Notes: generated from the letters alone by a model not told the origin. DNA of 64,000 nt from Pseudomonadota bacterium (GCA_030538085.1 JAUNUR010000004.1:36869-100868), one strand, 5' to 3'; shown: positions 43,573-50,854, counted from the first letter of the stretch. Translations and numbers: made by a program.

Positions 43573-44790
43573 CTACCCCTTCACACACACCACCTGTTTG
43601 AGTGTGTACACCACCTCGACCAGATCCTTCTGCGCCTCCATCACGGCGTCGATATCCTTGTAGGCCATCGGGATTTCGTCGATCACGCTGGCGTCCTTGC
43701 GGCATTCGACCCCTTCGGTGGCCTTGATCTGGTCATCCACGGTGAACAGCTTCTTGGCCTTGGTGCGGCTCATGGTGCGGCCGGTGCCGTGGCTGCAGCT
43801 CATGAAGCTGTCGGGGTTGCCCTTGCCGCGCACGATGTAGCTCTTGGCACCCATGCTGCCGGGGATGATGCCCAGCTCGCCCGCCTTGGCGCTCACCGCG
43901 CCCTTGCGGGTGACGAACACCTCGTGCCCGAAGTGCGTTTCGCGCTGCACGTAGTTGTGGTGGCAGTTCACCGCTTCCAGGTGCGTCTCGAACGGCTTGC
44001 TGATGACGCGGCGCAGCGCCTGGATCACGCGCGCCATCATCACCTCGCGGTTGGCGCGGGCGAACTTCTGCGCCCAGCCCACGCCCTGCACGTAGTCGCC
44101 GAAGTACTGGCTGCCTTCCTCGAAGTAGGCCAGGTTCTGGTCGGGCAGTTGCGCGTTGTTGCGCTCGGCGTCCTTCTTGGCCAGTTCGATGAAGTGCGTG
44201 CCCATGGCGTTGCCCACGCCGCGCGATCCGCTGTGCAGCATGATCCACACGGCCTGCGCTTCATCCAGACAAATCTCAATGAAGTGGTTGCCGGTGCCCA
44301 GCGTACCCATGTGGCGGTAGTTGTTGGTGTTGCGCAGCCGTGGGTATTTCTCGCAAATCTGCTCGAATTCATCGACCAGCATTGCCCACGCGGCGTCAGC
44401 TTCGTTGGGCGGGGTTTCCCACGAACCCTTGTCGCGGCCGAATTTCTTCGGCGTCAGGCCGTGCGGCACGGCTTTTTCGATGGCGGCGCGCACGGGGCCA
44501 AGCGAGTCGGGCAGGTCGCTGGCCATCAGCGTGGTCTTGCAGGCGATCATCCCGCAGCCGATGTCCACGCCCACCGCGGCGGGAATGATGGCCTTGAAGG
44601 TCGGGATCACCGAGCCCACGGTCGCGCCGATGCCGTAATGCACGTCGGGCATGGCCGCCACGTGCTTGAACACGATGGGCAGGCTGGCGACGTTGCGCAG
44701 TTGCTGCATCGCCTCGTCCTCCACCGGCACGCCCTTGGTCCACATCTTGATGGGGGCGGCGTTGTCGTTTTTGATTTCGTTGTAGTTCAT
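43573..44790 (-). CDS. rtcB: RNA ligase RtcB
   Basis: 405 residues. RtcB joins RNA 2',3'-cyclic phosphate or 3'-phosphate to 5'-OH ends with GTP and Mn. Motifs are DIGCGMIACKT near 75 (metal Cys), LGTGNHFIEICLDEAQ near 168, HSGSRGVGNAMGTHF near 187, NCHHNYVQRETHFGHE near 282 and SCSHGTGRTMSRTKAKK near 338 (guanylylated His). Size matches the E. coli type. ATG 44790 is preferred over an extension into the tRNA-like leader. It is the last gene of the rsr-RNA array-rtcB unit. Confidence 0.97.
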   Translation of the reverse strand: MNYNEIKNDNAAPIKMWTKGVPVEDEAMQQLRNVASLPIVFKHVAAMPDVHYGIGATVGSVIPTFKAIIPAAVGVDIGCGMIACKTTLMASDLPDSLGPVRAAIEKAVPHGLTPKKFGRDKGSWETPPNEADAAWAMLVDEFEQICEKYPRLRNTNNYRHMGTLGTGNHFIEICLDEAQAVWIMLHSGSRGVGNAMGTHFIELAKKDAERNNAQLPDQNLAYFEEGSQYFGDYVQGVGWAQKFARANREVMMARVIQALRRVISKPFETHLEAVNCHHNYVQRETHFGHEVFVTRKGAVSAKAGELGIIPGSMGAKSYIVRGKGNPDSFMSCSHGTGRTMSRTKAKKLFTVDDQIKATEGVECRKDASVIDEIPMAYKDIDAVMEAQKDLVEVVYTLKQVVCVKG

Positions 44791-44802
44791 GTTGTTCTCG
44801 AT

Positions 44803-44868
44803 AAAAAATGGTGGACACGACGGGATTCGAACCCGCATCAATGCGGCAACCGGGGTTTCGAGGCCACC
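44803..44868 (-). ncRNA. tRNA 3'-half-like element with encoded CCA in the rtcB leader
   Basis: On the minus strand a T arm (GCGGG-TTCGAAT-CCCGT, 44820-44836) is followed by CGTGTCC, A, CCA and TTTTTT (44803-44808), ending just before rtcB. The 5' partner GGACACG is not found within 250 bases upstream, so this is a 3' half only. A CCTCGAAA word upstream looks like an anticodon-loop remnant (CGA, as in serine tRNA), but the arm does not fold cleanly. The remaining leader (44869-45049) holds nothing I can assign. It may be a decoy, processing signal or old attachment site. Confidence 0.6.
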
Positions 44869-45049
44869 GGCCCAGTCGATGGTTGGAAACGCGCGCCAGT
44901 GACAGACCCGTCATCGGAGCCAGCACCTGCATCCTCAACCGCACCCATCAACCGACTTAACCCACCGCACCTGGTGTTACCCAGACTGCCGGCAATTTCA
45001 ACATTTATGGCAGTGGCGCTCCCTTCAATGCCTGCGTGCCCATGAATTC

Positions 45050-45191
45050 AAGAAAAGTGAGATGACCAGATCGGCAAGTTGTTTTCACTGAGCTACCGGC
45101 CTTGCAACCGACCGGGGGTTGAACCCGGGACCTCCCTGGGGCGTTGCCGCCTTGGGGCGCTCTACCCTGTAAACCTGCCAGCATTCATCTC
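45050..45191 (-). ncRNA. Permuted tRNA-like RNA, unit 5 (opened in the D loop)
   Basis: The outer helix is GAGAT with ATCTC (45059-45191), and the inner helix is GGCAGGTT with AACTTGCC (45172-45179 and 45073-45080), followed by TACA. The body starts GGGTAGAGC, the 3' half of a D arm. Next come an irregular arm with a GGCG-GCAA-CGCC hairpin, the T arm CCGGG-TTCAACC-CCCGG (45112-45128) and an acceptor stem TCGGTT/GGCCGG capped by GCAA. The D-arm 5' half TAGCTCAGTG comes last. The D stem GCTC/GAGC still pairs. A TTTTCTT tract ends the unit. Confidence 0.75.
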
Positions 45192-45192
45192 G

Positions 45193-45349
45193 AAAAAAGG
45201 TGGAAGCCGTGACCACAACCAGGGGATGGTGAAACATTCCCATTGCTCTACCCACTGAGCTACGCACGCGGTGGCCGCGCACGGTGGGGTTCGAACCCGC
45301 GACCCATGGATTAACTGTAGTTCCACCCGCATTTGCGATCACGCCTTCC
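45193..45349 (-). ncRNA. Permuted tRNA-like RNA, unit 4 (opened in the anticodon loop)
   Basis: The outer helix GGAAGGCGTGA/TCACGGCTTCC pairs over 11 bp with one G-G mismatch. The inner helix is GGTGGAAC/GTTTCACC, then TACA. The body order is: anticodon 3' strand TCCAT, variable GGGTC, T arm GCGGG-TTCGAAC-CCCAC (45284-45300), acceptor CGTGCGC, loop GGCCACC, acceptor GCGTGCG (7 bp with two G-U), D arm GCTC-AGTGGGTA-GAGC, anticodon 5' strand ATGGG. Both anticodon strands pair over 5 bp. A CACC-TTTTTT end follows. Confidence 0.8.
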
Positions 45350-45512
45350 AAAAAAGTGCAGCGACCAGATCGACGAAACGTTTTCGTGCTCTATCCACTG
45401 AGCTACGGTGCTGCGATGCACTCGGCTGATGGCCAAGCCCATCGCAGCACCGGCGGGAATCGAACCCGCGACCACGACCATTGGAGGGTGTAGTTCCGTC
45501 AGCATTCGCTGC
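45350..45512 (-). ncRNA. Permuted tRNA-like RNA, unit 3 (extended acceptor hairpin)
   Basis: The outer helix is GCAGC/GCTGC and the inner helix is GACGGAAC/GTTTCGTC, followed by TACA. The body has GGTCG and TGGTC, then T arm GCGGG-TTCGATT-CCCGC (45453-45469). The acceptor is a perfect 13-bp hairpin, CGGTGCTGCGATG/CATCGCAGCACCG (45440-45452 and 45406-45418), with a 21-base loop. The D arm is GCTC-AGTGGATA-GAGC. The anticodon 5' strand is poorly matched (about 3 bp). ACTTTTTT ends the unit. Confidence 0.8.
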
Positions 45513-45514
45513 TG

Positions 45515-45638
45515 AAAAAGTGGTGCAACAAAAGAAGCAGAACAGATTCCGAGGCATGCCCCGGTGCCACCCGACATGGCCGGGCTGGGGTTGCAGCCCC
45601 CTGGCTATGGCGCTGTAGTTCTGCCAGCATTCGCACCG
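45515..45638 (-). ncRNA. Degenerate permuted tRNA-like RNA, unit 2
   Basis: The outer helix is GGTGC/GCACC and the inner helix GCAGAAC/GTTCTGC (45618-45624 and 45537-45543), with GAATGC and TACA in the conserved places. The body has a T-arm-like GGGG-CTGCAA-CCCC, an acceptor-like GCCCG/CGGGT with a 7-base loop, and a D-arm-like GGC/GCC. It departs from tRNA sequence much more than units 3-5. ACTTTTT ends it. Confidence 0.55.
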
Positions 45639-45651
45639 AAATCATGGCCCC

Positions 45652-45722
45652 CGCCGGGCGACCAACATGGCCGTGAGGTGAGTCATTCATAGTGATGTAC
45701 TCACGGCCGCATTCGCCCGGCG
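45652..45722 (-). ncRNA. Unit 1: Ro-type stem without a tRNA body
   Basis: The outer helix is a perfect 9 bp (CGCCGGGCG/CGCCCGGCG). The conserved CGAATGC comes next, then a perfect 9-bp inner helix (GGCCGTGAG/CTCACGGCC) and TACA. The 3' internal loop is ATGTTGGT, like GATCTGGT in units 3 and 5. Only an 18-base loop follows TACA, so the tRNA body is absent. It is the first unit after rsr. Confidence 0.65.
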
Positions 45723-45752
45723 ACGACGCTCAAAAACTCCTCATTTCATAGC

Positions 45753-45781
45753 TGCCAGCGCTTGCTACACAAGCGCTGGCA
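45753..45781. repeat. 12-bp perfect hairpin between rsr and the RNA array
   Basis: TGCCAGCGCTTG and CAAGCGCTGGCA with a 5-base loop, starting 12 bases after the rsr stop. There is no adjacent T-run on the minus strand, so it is unlikely to terminate fully. It may be a processing or stabilising hairpin, or a REP-like element. Confidence 0.6.
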
Positions 45782-45792
45782 ACCGATTTCAC

Positions 45793-47358
45793 TTACAAAA
45801 CCTCCTGCTCGATCACCCCCACCCAGTGGTCGGGGTGCAGTGCGTCGGCGGCGAACAGGGCGAGCAGTTTGAACACCTCGTCGCTGAAGCCGCCGATGTT
45901 CAGCACATCGGCGCGCTCGGCGGCCTGCGTGCTGGCATACGGCTGGATGTCGATGCACACCAGCTTGGCACACGGGTTGCGCTGCTTGAACGCCTCCCAC
46001 GCCTGCATAGTCGCCGTGGCACGGCCCCTACCACCCTGGTTCGCACGATCAGCCCACGACTCGTTGTCGGACACCAGCACCACCACGTCGGCCTGCGCCT
46101 TGCGGGCATTCAGCCATTGCAGCGGCGCGCTGCACGCCGTGCCACCACCGCCGATGGCGGCCAGCTTGGCGGCGTTGGTCAGCACCGTGTCGCGCGGGTT
46201 CAGCGCGACCTGAACCACGTGCTGCTCGAACGGCAGCACGATGGCGTCGCGGTTCTTGCGCAGCACGGCGGCGGCCACCAGCGCGGCCACGTCGATGCAG
46301 CGCACCGCCGTGGTGGCGCCCTTGCGGTAACCCGTCACCGGCGAGCTCATCGAGCCCGACACGTCAGGGCACACCACCACGCGGCCAGCGATCTGCGGCA
46401 CGTTGGCCAGCGCCAGTTCCATGGCGTCCTGCAGCGCGTCCTTCACGGCGTGCGGCACCTCGGCGCCAGCGGCGGTGTAGGCCGACAGCAGCTGGTACGG
46501 CAGCACGCGCGCCTTGGCCACGCTGGCGGCATCGCGCAGCTTGGCGGCCACGGCGCGGGCCAGGCCGTCTTGCGCGAACACGCTATGGCGGGCAAAGGTG
46601 TTTAGGTTCTGGCGCACCATCTGCCACGAGCCACGCTGCGCGATTTGCGCCCAGGCGGCGGCGTCCAGTTCCAGCGCGGTCAGCAGCTGGAACGGCACGT
46701 CCGGCAGCGGCTGCGTGCGATCCGCCTTGTAGCGCTCGAACGCCTGCGTCAGCGGCGGTAGCTCATCCAGCTTGAACGGGCGGCCGATCAGCCACGCGAA
46801 CCAGGCGGCGCGCCAGGCCTCTTGCGGCTTGGGGTGCACCATCTTCACCACGTCGGCCAGCGAGGGCGTGTTGCCCACGGCGGCGTGCAGCAGTTGCGAT
46901 TCGGTCGCGTTCAGCAGCCATTGCTGCACCAGCTTCTTGGGGCGCGTTCCCAGCGACTTGCGGCCCACGGCGCCACTGCGCACGATCTGCACGAAGTTGC
47001 GCAGCATCTTGCCGCTGTCGATCAGGCGCGGAAACACGCGCGCCAGCAGCTCCACGTCGCGCACGGCCAGCACGGCGGCCAGCAGCGCGGGCATGTCCTT
47101 CATGTGGCCGGCGCGGCGGGCGTACAGCGCGGTCTGGGCGACGAAGGCGGGGTCCACCTCGCGGGCCAGCGCCAGCACGTCGTCAAGCTGCTGCGCGGCA
47201 CCCGCATAAAAGGTCTGGCCCAGGCAACCCGTGGCCGCCAGTTGCGCCAACTGGTGGCGGGCGGACAGCTTGTAGGCGCGGCCACCGGCTTCGTTGACGG
47301 CGTTGGCGGCCGGCAGCAGGGCGCCGCGCTGGGTGTTGAACAGTTGGGTGTTGACCAT
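45793..47358 (-). CDS. rsr: TROVE-domain Ro60-like protein (Rsr)
   Basis: 521 residues. The N-terminal TROVE/HEAT-repeat ring (ALLPAANAVNEAGGRAYKL; ARRAGHMKDMPALLAAVLAV near 95) binds Y RNAs and misfolded RNA ends. The C-terminal VWA domain has the MIDAS DVSGSM near 350 and LVSDNESWAD near 445. Rsr is known with RtcB/RtcA in RNA-repair operons. ATG 47358 has CGGAGGG upstream; the frame extends to 47409 but across the sigma-54 promoter. The array and rtcB follow on the same strand. Confidence 0.93.
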   Translation of the reverse strand: MVNTQLFNTQRGALLPAANAVNEAGGRAYKLSARHQLAQLAATGCLGQTFYAGAAQQLDDVLALAREVDPAFVAQTALYARRAGHMKDMPALLAAVLAVRDVELLARVFPRLIDSGKMLRNFVQIVRSGAVGRKSLGTRPKKLVQQWLLNATESQLLHAAVGNTPSLADVVKMVHPKPQEAWRAAWFAWLIGRPFKLDELPPLTQAFERYKADRTQPLPDVPFQLLTALELDAAAWAQIAQRGSWQMVRQNLNTFARHSVFAQDGLARAVAAKLRDAASVAKARVLPYQLLSAYTAAGAEVPHAVKDALQDAMELALANVPQIAGRVVVCPDVSGSMSSPVTGYRKGATTAVRCIDVAALVAAAVLRKNRDAIVLPFEQHVVQVALNPRDTVLTNAAKLAAIGGGGTACSAPLQWLNARKAQADVVVLVSDNESWADRANQGGRGRATATMQAWEAFKQRNPCAKLVCIDIQPYASTQAAERADVLNIGGFSDEVFKLLALFAADALHPDHWVGVIEQEVL

Positions 47359-47408
47359 GGGGCCCTCCGATGTGTTTTCGACAAAGTTCTTTCGATGTGC
47401 CAAAGACA

Positions 47409-47425
47409 TTGCAGGGGGCGTGCCA
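47409..47425 (-). promoter_or_regulatory. Sigma-54 promoter of the rsr-rtcB unit
   Basis: On the minus strand TGGCACG-CCCC-CTGCAA matches the -24/-12 consensus (GG and GC 10 bases apart). Transcription should start about 12 bases downstream, leaving a leader of roughly 40 bases before rsr. RtcR, the matching sigma-54 activator, is encoded divergently. Confidence 0.85.
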
Positions 47426-47494
47426 GCTTGCGTGCCGCCAGGTCTTGAATGTGGTTAACCCATTGATTTGTATTGGGAATAATTTTTTTGCACC

Positions 47495-47522
47495 GTGCAG
47501 CCGGGCGGATTGCCCGCAGCAC
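47495..47522. promoter_or_regulatory. Candidate RtcR upstream activating site
   Basis: GTGCAGCCGGGC and GCCCGCAGCAC are near-perfect inverted arms around a short centre. It lies about 70-100 bases upstream of the -24/-12 element, the usual place for an enhancer-binding protein, and 41 bases before the rtcR start. Confidence 0.5.
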
Positions 47523-47562
47523 GACTCAGGCTTGATTTAGATGATTAGATAAAATCTTATCC

Positions 47563-49188
47563 ATGAGTACCAAACCCATCGTCGCCCTCGGCTTCATCGG
47601 CACGCAGCTCGACGGTGGCTTCGGCACCGGGCGTTGGGAGAAGTGGCGCCCCACGGTGGCGCTGGGCCAGCACCCCGATTTCGCGCTGGCGCGGCTGGAG
47701 TTGTTCTATACGCTCAAATACTTGAAGCTGGCCGAGCGCGTGCGCGATGACCTGGCCGCCGTGTCGCCCGAGACCCAGGTCAAGCTGGTGCCGCTGCCCA
47801 TTGCCGACCCGTGGGACTTTGGCGAGGTGTACGGCGCGCTGTACGACTGGGCGCGCGGCTACGCCTTCGAGCCCGAGCGCGAGCAGTACTGGGCGCACAT
47901 CACCACCGGCACGCACGTGGCGCAGATCTGCCTGTTTCTGCTGGCCGAATCGCGCCACATCCCCGGCGTGCTGGCGCAGACCTCGCCGCCCAGGCGCTGG
48001 GGCACGGGCGACGCGGGCACGGTCGAACTGATCGACCTGGACCTGTCGCGCTACGACGCGATTGCCCAGCGCTTCGAGGCGGCGCAGCGCGACGCGGTGG
48101 CGTACCTGAAAAGCGGCATCGCCACGCGCAACGCGCGCTTCAACGCGCTGATCGACGAGATTGAGCGCGTGGCCGTGCGCTCCAAGGCGCCCATCCTGCT
48201 GGTGGGGCCCACGGGCGCAGGCAAGTCGTTTCTGGCGCGGCGCATGGCCGAGCTGAAGCGCGCGCGCAAGCTGATCGAGGGCGCCTTCGTCGAGGTGAAC
48301 TGCGCCACGCTGCAGGGCGAAGGCGCCATGTCGGCGCTGTTCGGCCACAAGAAGGGCGCCTTCACCGGCGCGGCGACCGAGCGCGCGGGCCTGCTGAAAA
48401 GCGCCGACGGCGGCGTGCTGTTTCTGGACGAGATTGGCGAGCTGGGCCTGGACGAGCAGGCCATGCTGCTGAAGGCCATCGAGGAAAAGCGCTTCTACCC
48501 GCTGGGCGCCGACCGCGAGGTGGCGAGCGATTTCCAGCTCATCGCCGGCACGCACCGCGACCTGCGGCGCGACGTGGCCGAGGGGCGCTTTCGCGAAGAC
48601 CTGTTCGCGCGCATCAACCTGTGGACCTACGACCTGCCGGGCCTGGCCGACCGGCCCGAAGACGTGGAGCCCAACGTCGACCACCTGCTGGCGCTGTACG
48701 CCGAGGAAAACCACCGCGTGGTGCGCTTTCACCCCGAGGCGCGGCGCGACTACCTGGCCTTCGCGCAAGGCGCCGACGCGCCCTGGTGCGGCAACTTCCG
48801 CGACCTGTCGGCCAGCGTGACGCGGCTGGCTACGCTGGCCGAGGGCGGGCGCATCTCACGCGAGCTGGTGCAGGCCGAAATCGCGCGGCTGAACTGGCTG
48901 TGGACGCGCGGCGCGCCTTCTGCCGCAAGCGAAGGCGCCGATGGCGAGGCGCTGCTGGCCCGCTTGCTGGATGCCGAAGCCCTGGCCGCGCTCGACCAGT
49001 TCGACCGCCTGCAACTGGCCGCCGTGCTGCCCGTGGTGGCGCGCAGCCGCAGTCTGTCGGACGCGGGGCGCCGCCTGTTCGACCAGTCGCGCCAGCAGCG
49101 CAAGGCGGTGAACGATGCGGACCGGCTGCGCAAGTATTTGATGCGGTTCGGGCTCGGGTGGGAGCAGATCCGGCAAGCGATGGGCTGA
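47563..49188 (+). CDS. rtcR: Sigma-54-dependent RNA-repair regulator RtcR
   Basis: 541 residues. The N-terminal CARF-like RtcR domain spans about 1-180 (IVALGFIGTQLDGGFGTGRW). The AAA+ domain has Walker A GPTGAGKSF near 215, GAFTGA near 265 for sigma-54 contact and Walker B GGVLFLDEIGELG near 288. A C-terminal helix-turn-helix (LSDAGRRLFDQSRQQRK) binds the upstream site. In Salmonella RtcR is activated by tRNA fragments with cyclic phosphate ends. It faces rsr across 204 bases. Confidence 0.96.
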   Translation: MSTKPIVALGFIGTQLDGGFGTGRWEKWRPTVALGQHPDFALARLELFYTLKYLKLAERVRDDLAAVSPETQVKLVPLPIADPWDFGEVYGALYDWARGYAFEPEREQYWAHITTGTHVAQICLFLLAESRHIPGVLAQTSPPRRWGTGDAGTVELIDLDLSRYDAIAQRFEAAQRDAVAYLKSGIATRNARFNALIDEIERVAVRSKAPILLVGPTGAGKSFLARRMAELKRARKLIEGAFVEVNCATLQGEGAMSALFGHKKGAFTGAATERAGLLKSADGGVLFLDEIGELGLDEQAMLLKAIEEKRFYPLGADREVASDFQLIAGTHRDLRRDVAEGRFREDLFARINLWTYDLPGLADRPEDVEPNVDHLLALYAEENHRVVRFHPEARRDYLAFAQGADAPWCGNFRDLSASVTRLATLAEGGRISRELVQAEIARLNWLWTRGAPSAASEGADGEALLARLLDAEALAALDQFDRLQLAAVLPVVARSRSLSDAGRRLFDQSRQQRKAVNDADRLRKYLMRFGLGWEQIRQAMG

Positions 49189-49461
49189 GTCAAAAGGCCG
49201 CCCGCCCACCGACAGGGGGAAAACTCGGCAGCAAGCGCCGCCTCATCACCGACCGCCGGAGCATGCCTTTGATCTTTTGCGTCACTGGAGCCAATCGGCA
49301 CGAATAAACCTCCCCGCAGCAAGCTGCGGGGTATTCGCCGCTGCGCATAGCAGCGCACTGCGTGCGCTGTTGCTGGACGCGCCGCAAGCGGCGGAGAATA
49401 TGACCCGTAGCGATTCAACCGTATTGGAGCAACTGGTCGATGCCCTGCCGCGTGGCTGGTT
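49189..49461. other. Intergenic region left of an insertion-sequence remnant
   Basis: About 270 bases with no gene. A CCCCGCAGCAAGCTGCGGGG hairpin near 49312 might terminate rtcR weakly. The right part grades into the transposase remnant. Confidence 0.4.
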
Positions 49462-49569
49462 GCCTTTAGCAAGCTGAGAATTCGCTTTGAACGCCGCATC
49501 GATATTCATTTGGCGCTGCTCAGTCTGGCCTGCTGCATCATCTGCGTTCGCAACATTCCAGTGCGTTGA
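49462..49569 (+). pseudogene. Transposase C-terminal remnant (IS5/IS1182-like)
   Basis: The frame encodes AFSKLRIRFERRIDIHLALL, then SLACCIICVRNIPVR and a stop. This resembles the C-terminal end of IS5/IS1182-type transposases. There is no start, no catalytic part and no intact terminal repeats, so it is a decayed fragment at the right edge of the RNA-repair island. Confidence 0.6.
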
Positions 49570-49687
49570 CCGCTCTAAGAGGCTGCCCAACACAAGCCCA
49601 CGACACCCACGCGTGCATCGCCTTGCGTGCTAAGCTGGCCGCGCACGTGCTGGCGTGCCGCCAGCAGCCTTTCCACGAGAGGACACC

Positions 49688-50854
49688 ATGCCCGGCCTGC
49701 TTCCCCACATCGACCCCGACGGTCTGCTCGAATTCTCGGTCGTCTACACCGACCGCGCCCTCAACCACATGTCGCGGAAGTTCCAGGGCGTCATGCGCGA
49801 CATCTCCGCCCTGCTGAAAGAGGTGTACAGCGCCGACGCTACCGTGCTGGTGCCCGGCAGCGGCACCTTCGGCATGGAATCGGTGGCCCGCCAGTTCGCG
49901 GGCGATGCGAAGGTGCTCATCATCCGCAACGGCTTTTTCAGCTACCGCTGGAGCCAGATTCTGGAGATGGGCCGCATCACCGCGCCTGGCAACATCACAG
50001 TGCTGAAGGCGCGGCGCACGGCCGATGGCCAGCATGCGCCCTGGGCGCCGGCCCCCATTGACGAGGTGGTAGCGGCCATCAAGCGCGAGCGGCCCGCCGT
50101 CGTCTTTGCCCCACACGTCGAAACCGCCAGCGGCATGATCCTGCCCGACGACTACATGCAGCGCGTGGCCAGCGCGACCCACGCGGCCGGCGGCCTGTTC
50201 GTGCTGGACTGCATTGCCTCGGGCGCGATGTGGGTGGACATGAAGGCCGTGGGCGTGGACGTGCTGGTCAGCGCGCCGCAGAAGGGCTGGAGCTCATCGC
50301 CCGCCTGCGCCATGGTGGGCCTGTCGGAGCGCGCCATGAAGGTGATGGAAGGCACCACCAGCACCAGCTTCGCCGTCGACCTGAAGAAGTGGCAGCAGAT
50401 CATGCAGTCATATGAAACCGGCAGCCACGCCTACCACGCCACCCTGCCGACCATGGCGCTGCTGAAGCTACGCGACACCATGCGGGAAACTCGCGATATC
50501 GGCTTTGCCAAGATACGCGAGCAGCAACTGGCGCTGGGCCAGAAGGTGCGCGCGCTGCTGGAAAGCCGGGGCTTTCCCAGTGTGGCCGCCGCGGGCTTCC
50601 AGGCGCCCGGCGTGGTGGTCAGCTACACCACCGACCCTGACATCCACAGCGGCAAGGCCTTCATCGCACAAGGCGTGCAGTCGGCCAGCGGCGTGCCGCT
50701 GATGTGCGACGAGCCAGCCGACTTCCGCACGTTCCGCCTGGGCCTGTTCGGCCTCGACAAGTGGGCCCACGTGGATCGCAGCGTGGGGCAGTTGGCCGCG
50801 GCACTCGACGGCATGGGCGTCAAAGCTATCAATAGGGAAGCTGTCAGCGCATGA
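49688..50854 (+). CDS. Class V aminotransferase (alanine/serine-glyoxylate type)
   Basis: A 388-residue PLP enzyme. VLVPGSGTFGMESVARQF near 55 and APHVETASGMILPDDYM near 138, and the PLP-lysine in VLVSAPQKGWSSSP near 205, match alanine-glyoxylate/serine-pyruvate aminotransferases. It probably converts glyoxylate to glycine using alanine or serine. ATG 49688 follows AGAGGACACC. It lies near a GlcD-type oxidase that could supply glyoxylate. Confidence 0.88.
   Translation: MPGLLPHIDPDGLLEFSVVYTDRALNHMSRKFQGVMRDISALLKEVYSADATVLVPGSGTFGMESVARQFAGDAKVLIIRNGFFSYRWSQILEMGRITAPGNITVLKARRTADGQHAPWAPAPIDEVVAAIKRERPAVVFAPHVETASGMILPDDYMQRVASATHAAGGLFVLDCIASGAMWVDMKAVGVDVLVSAPQKGWSSSPACAMVGLSERAMKVMEGTTSTSFAVDLKKWQQIMQSYETGSHAYHATLPTMALLKLRDTMRETRDIGFAKIREQQLALGQKVRALLESRGFPSVAAAGFQAPGVVVSYTTDPDIHSGKAFIAQGVQSASGVPLMCDEPADFRTFRLGLFGLDKWAHVDRSVGQLAAALDGMGVKAINREAVSA

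Noticed and set aside
44803-45638. Ordinary tRNA genes on the minus strand
   Set aside because: T-arm and D-arm words are present, but the halves are in permuted order and the acceptor stems are closed hairpins, so standard mature tRNAs cannot be formed directly.
45050-45722. CRISPR array
   Set aside because: Units share short structured words but not identical repeats of constant length with unique spacers, and there are no cas genes.
43571-45792. Protein-coding short frames across the tRNA-like array
   Set aside because: Several small minus-strand frames exist, but they are explained by the RNA units and carry tRNA words in place of protein motifs.
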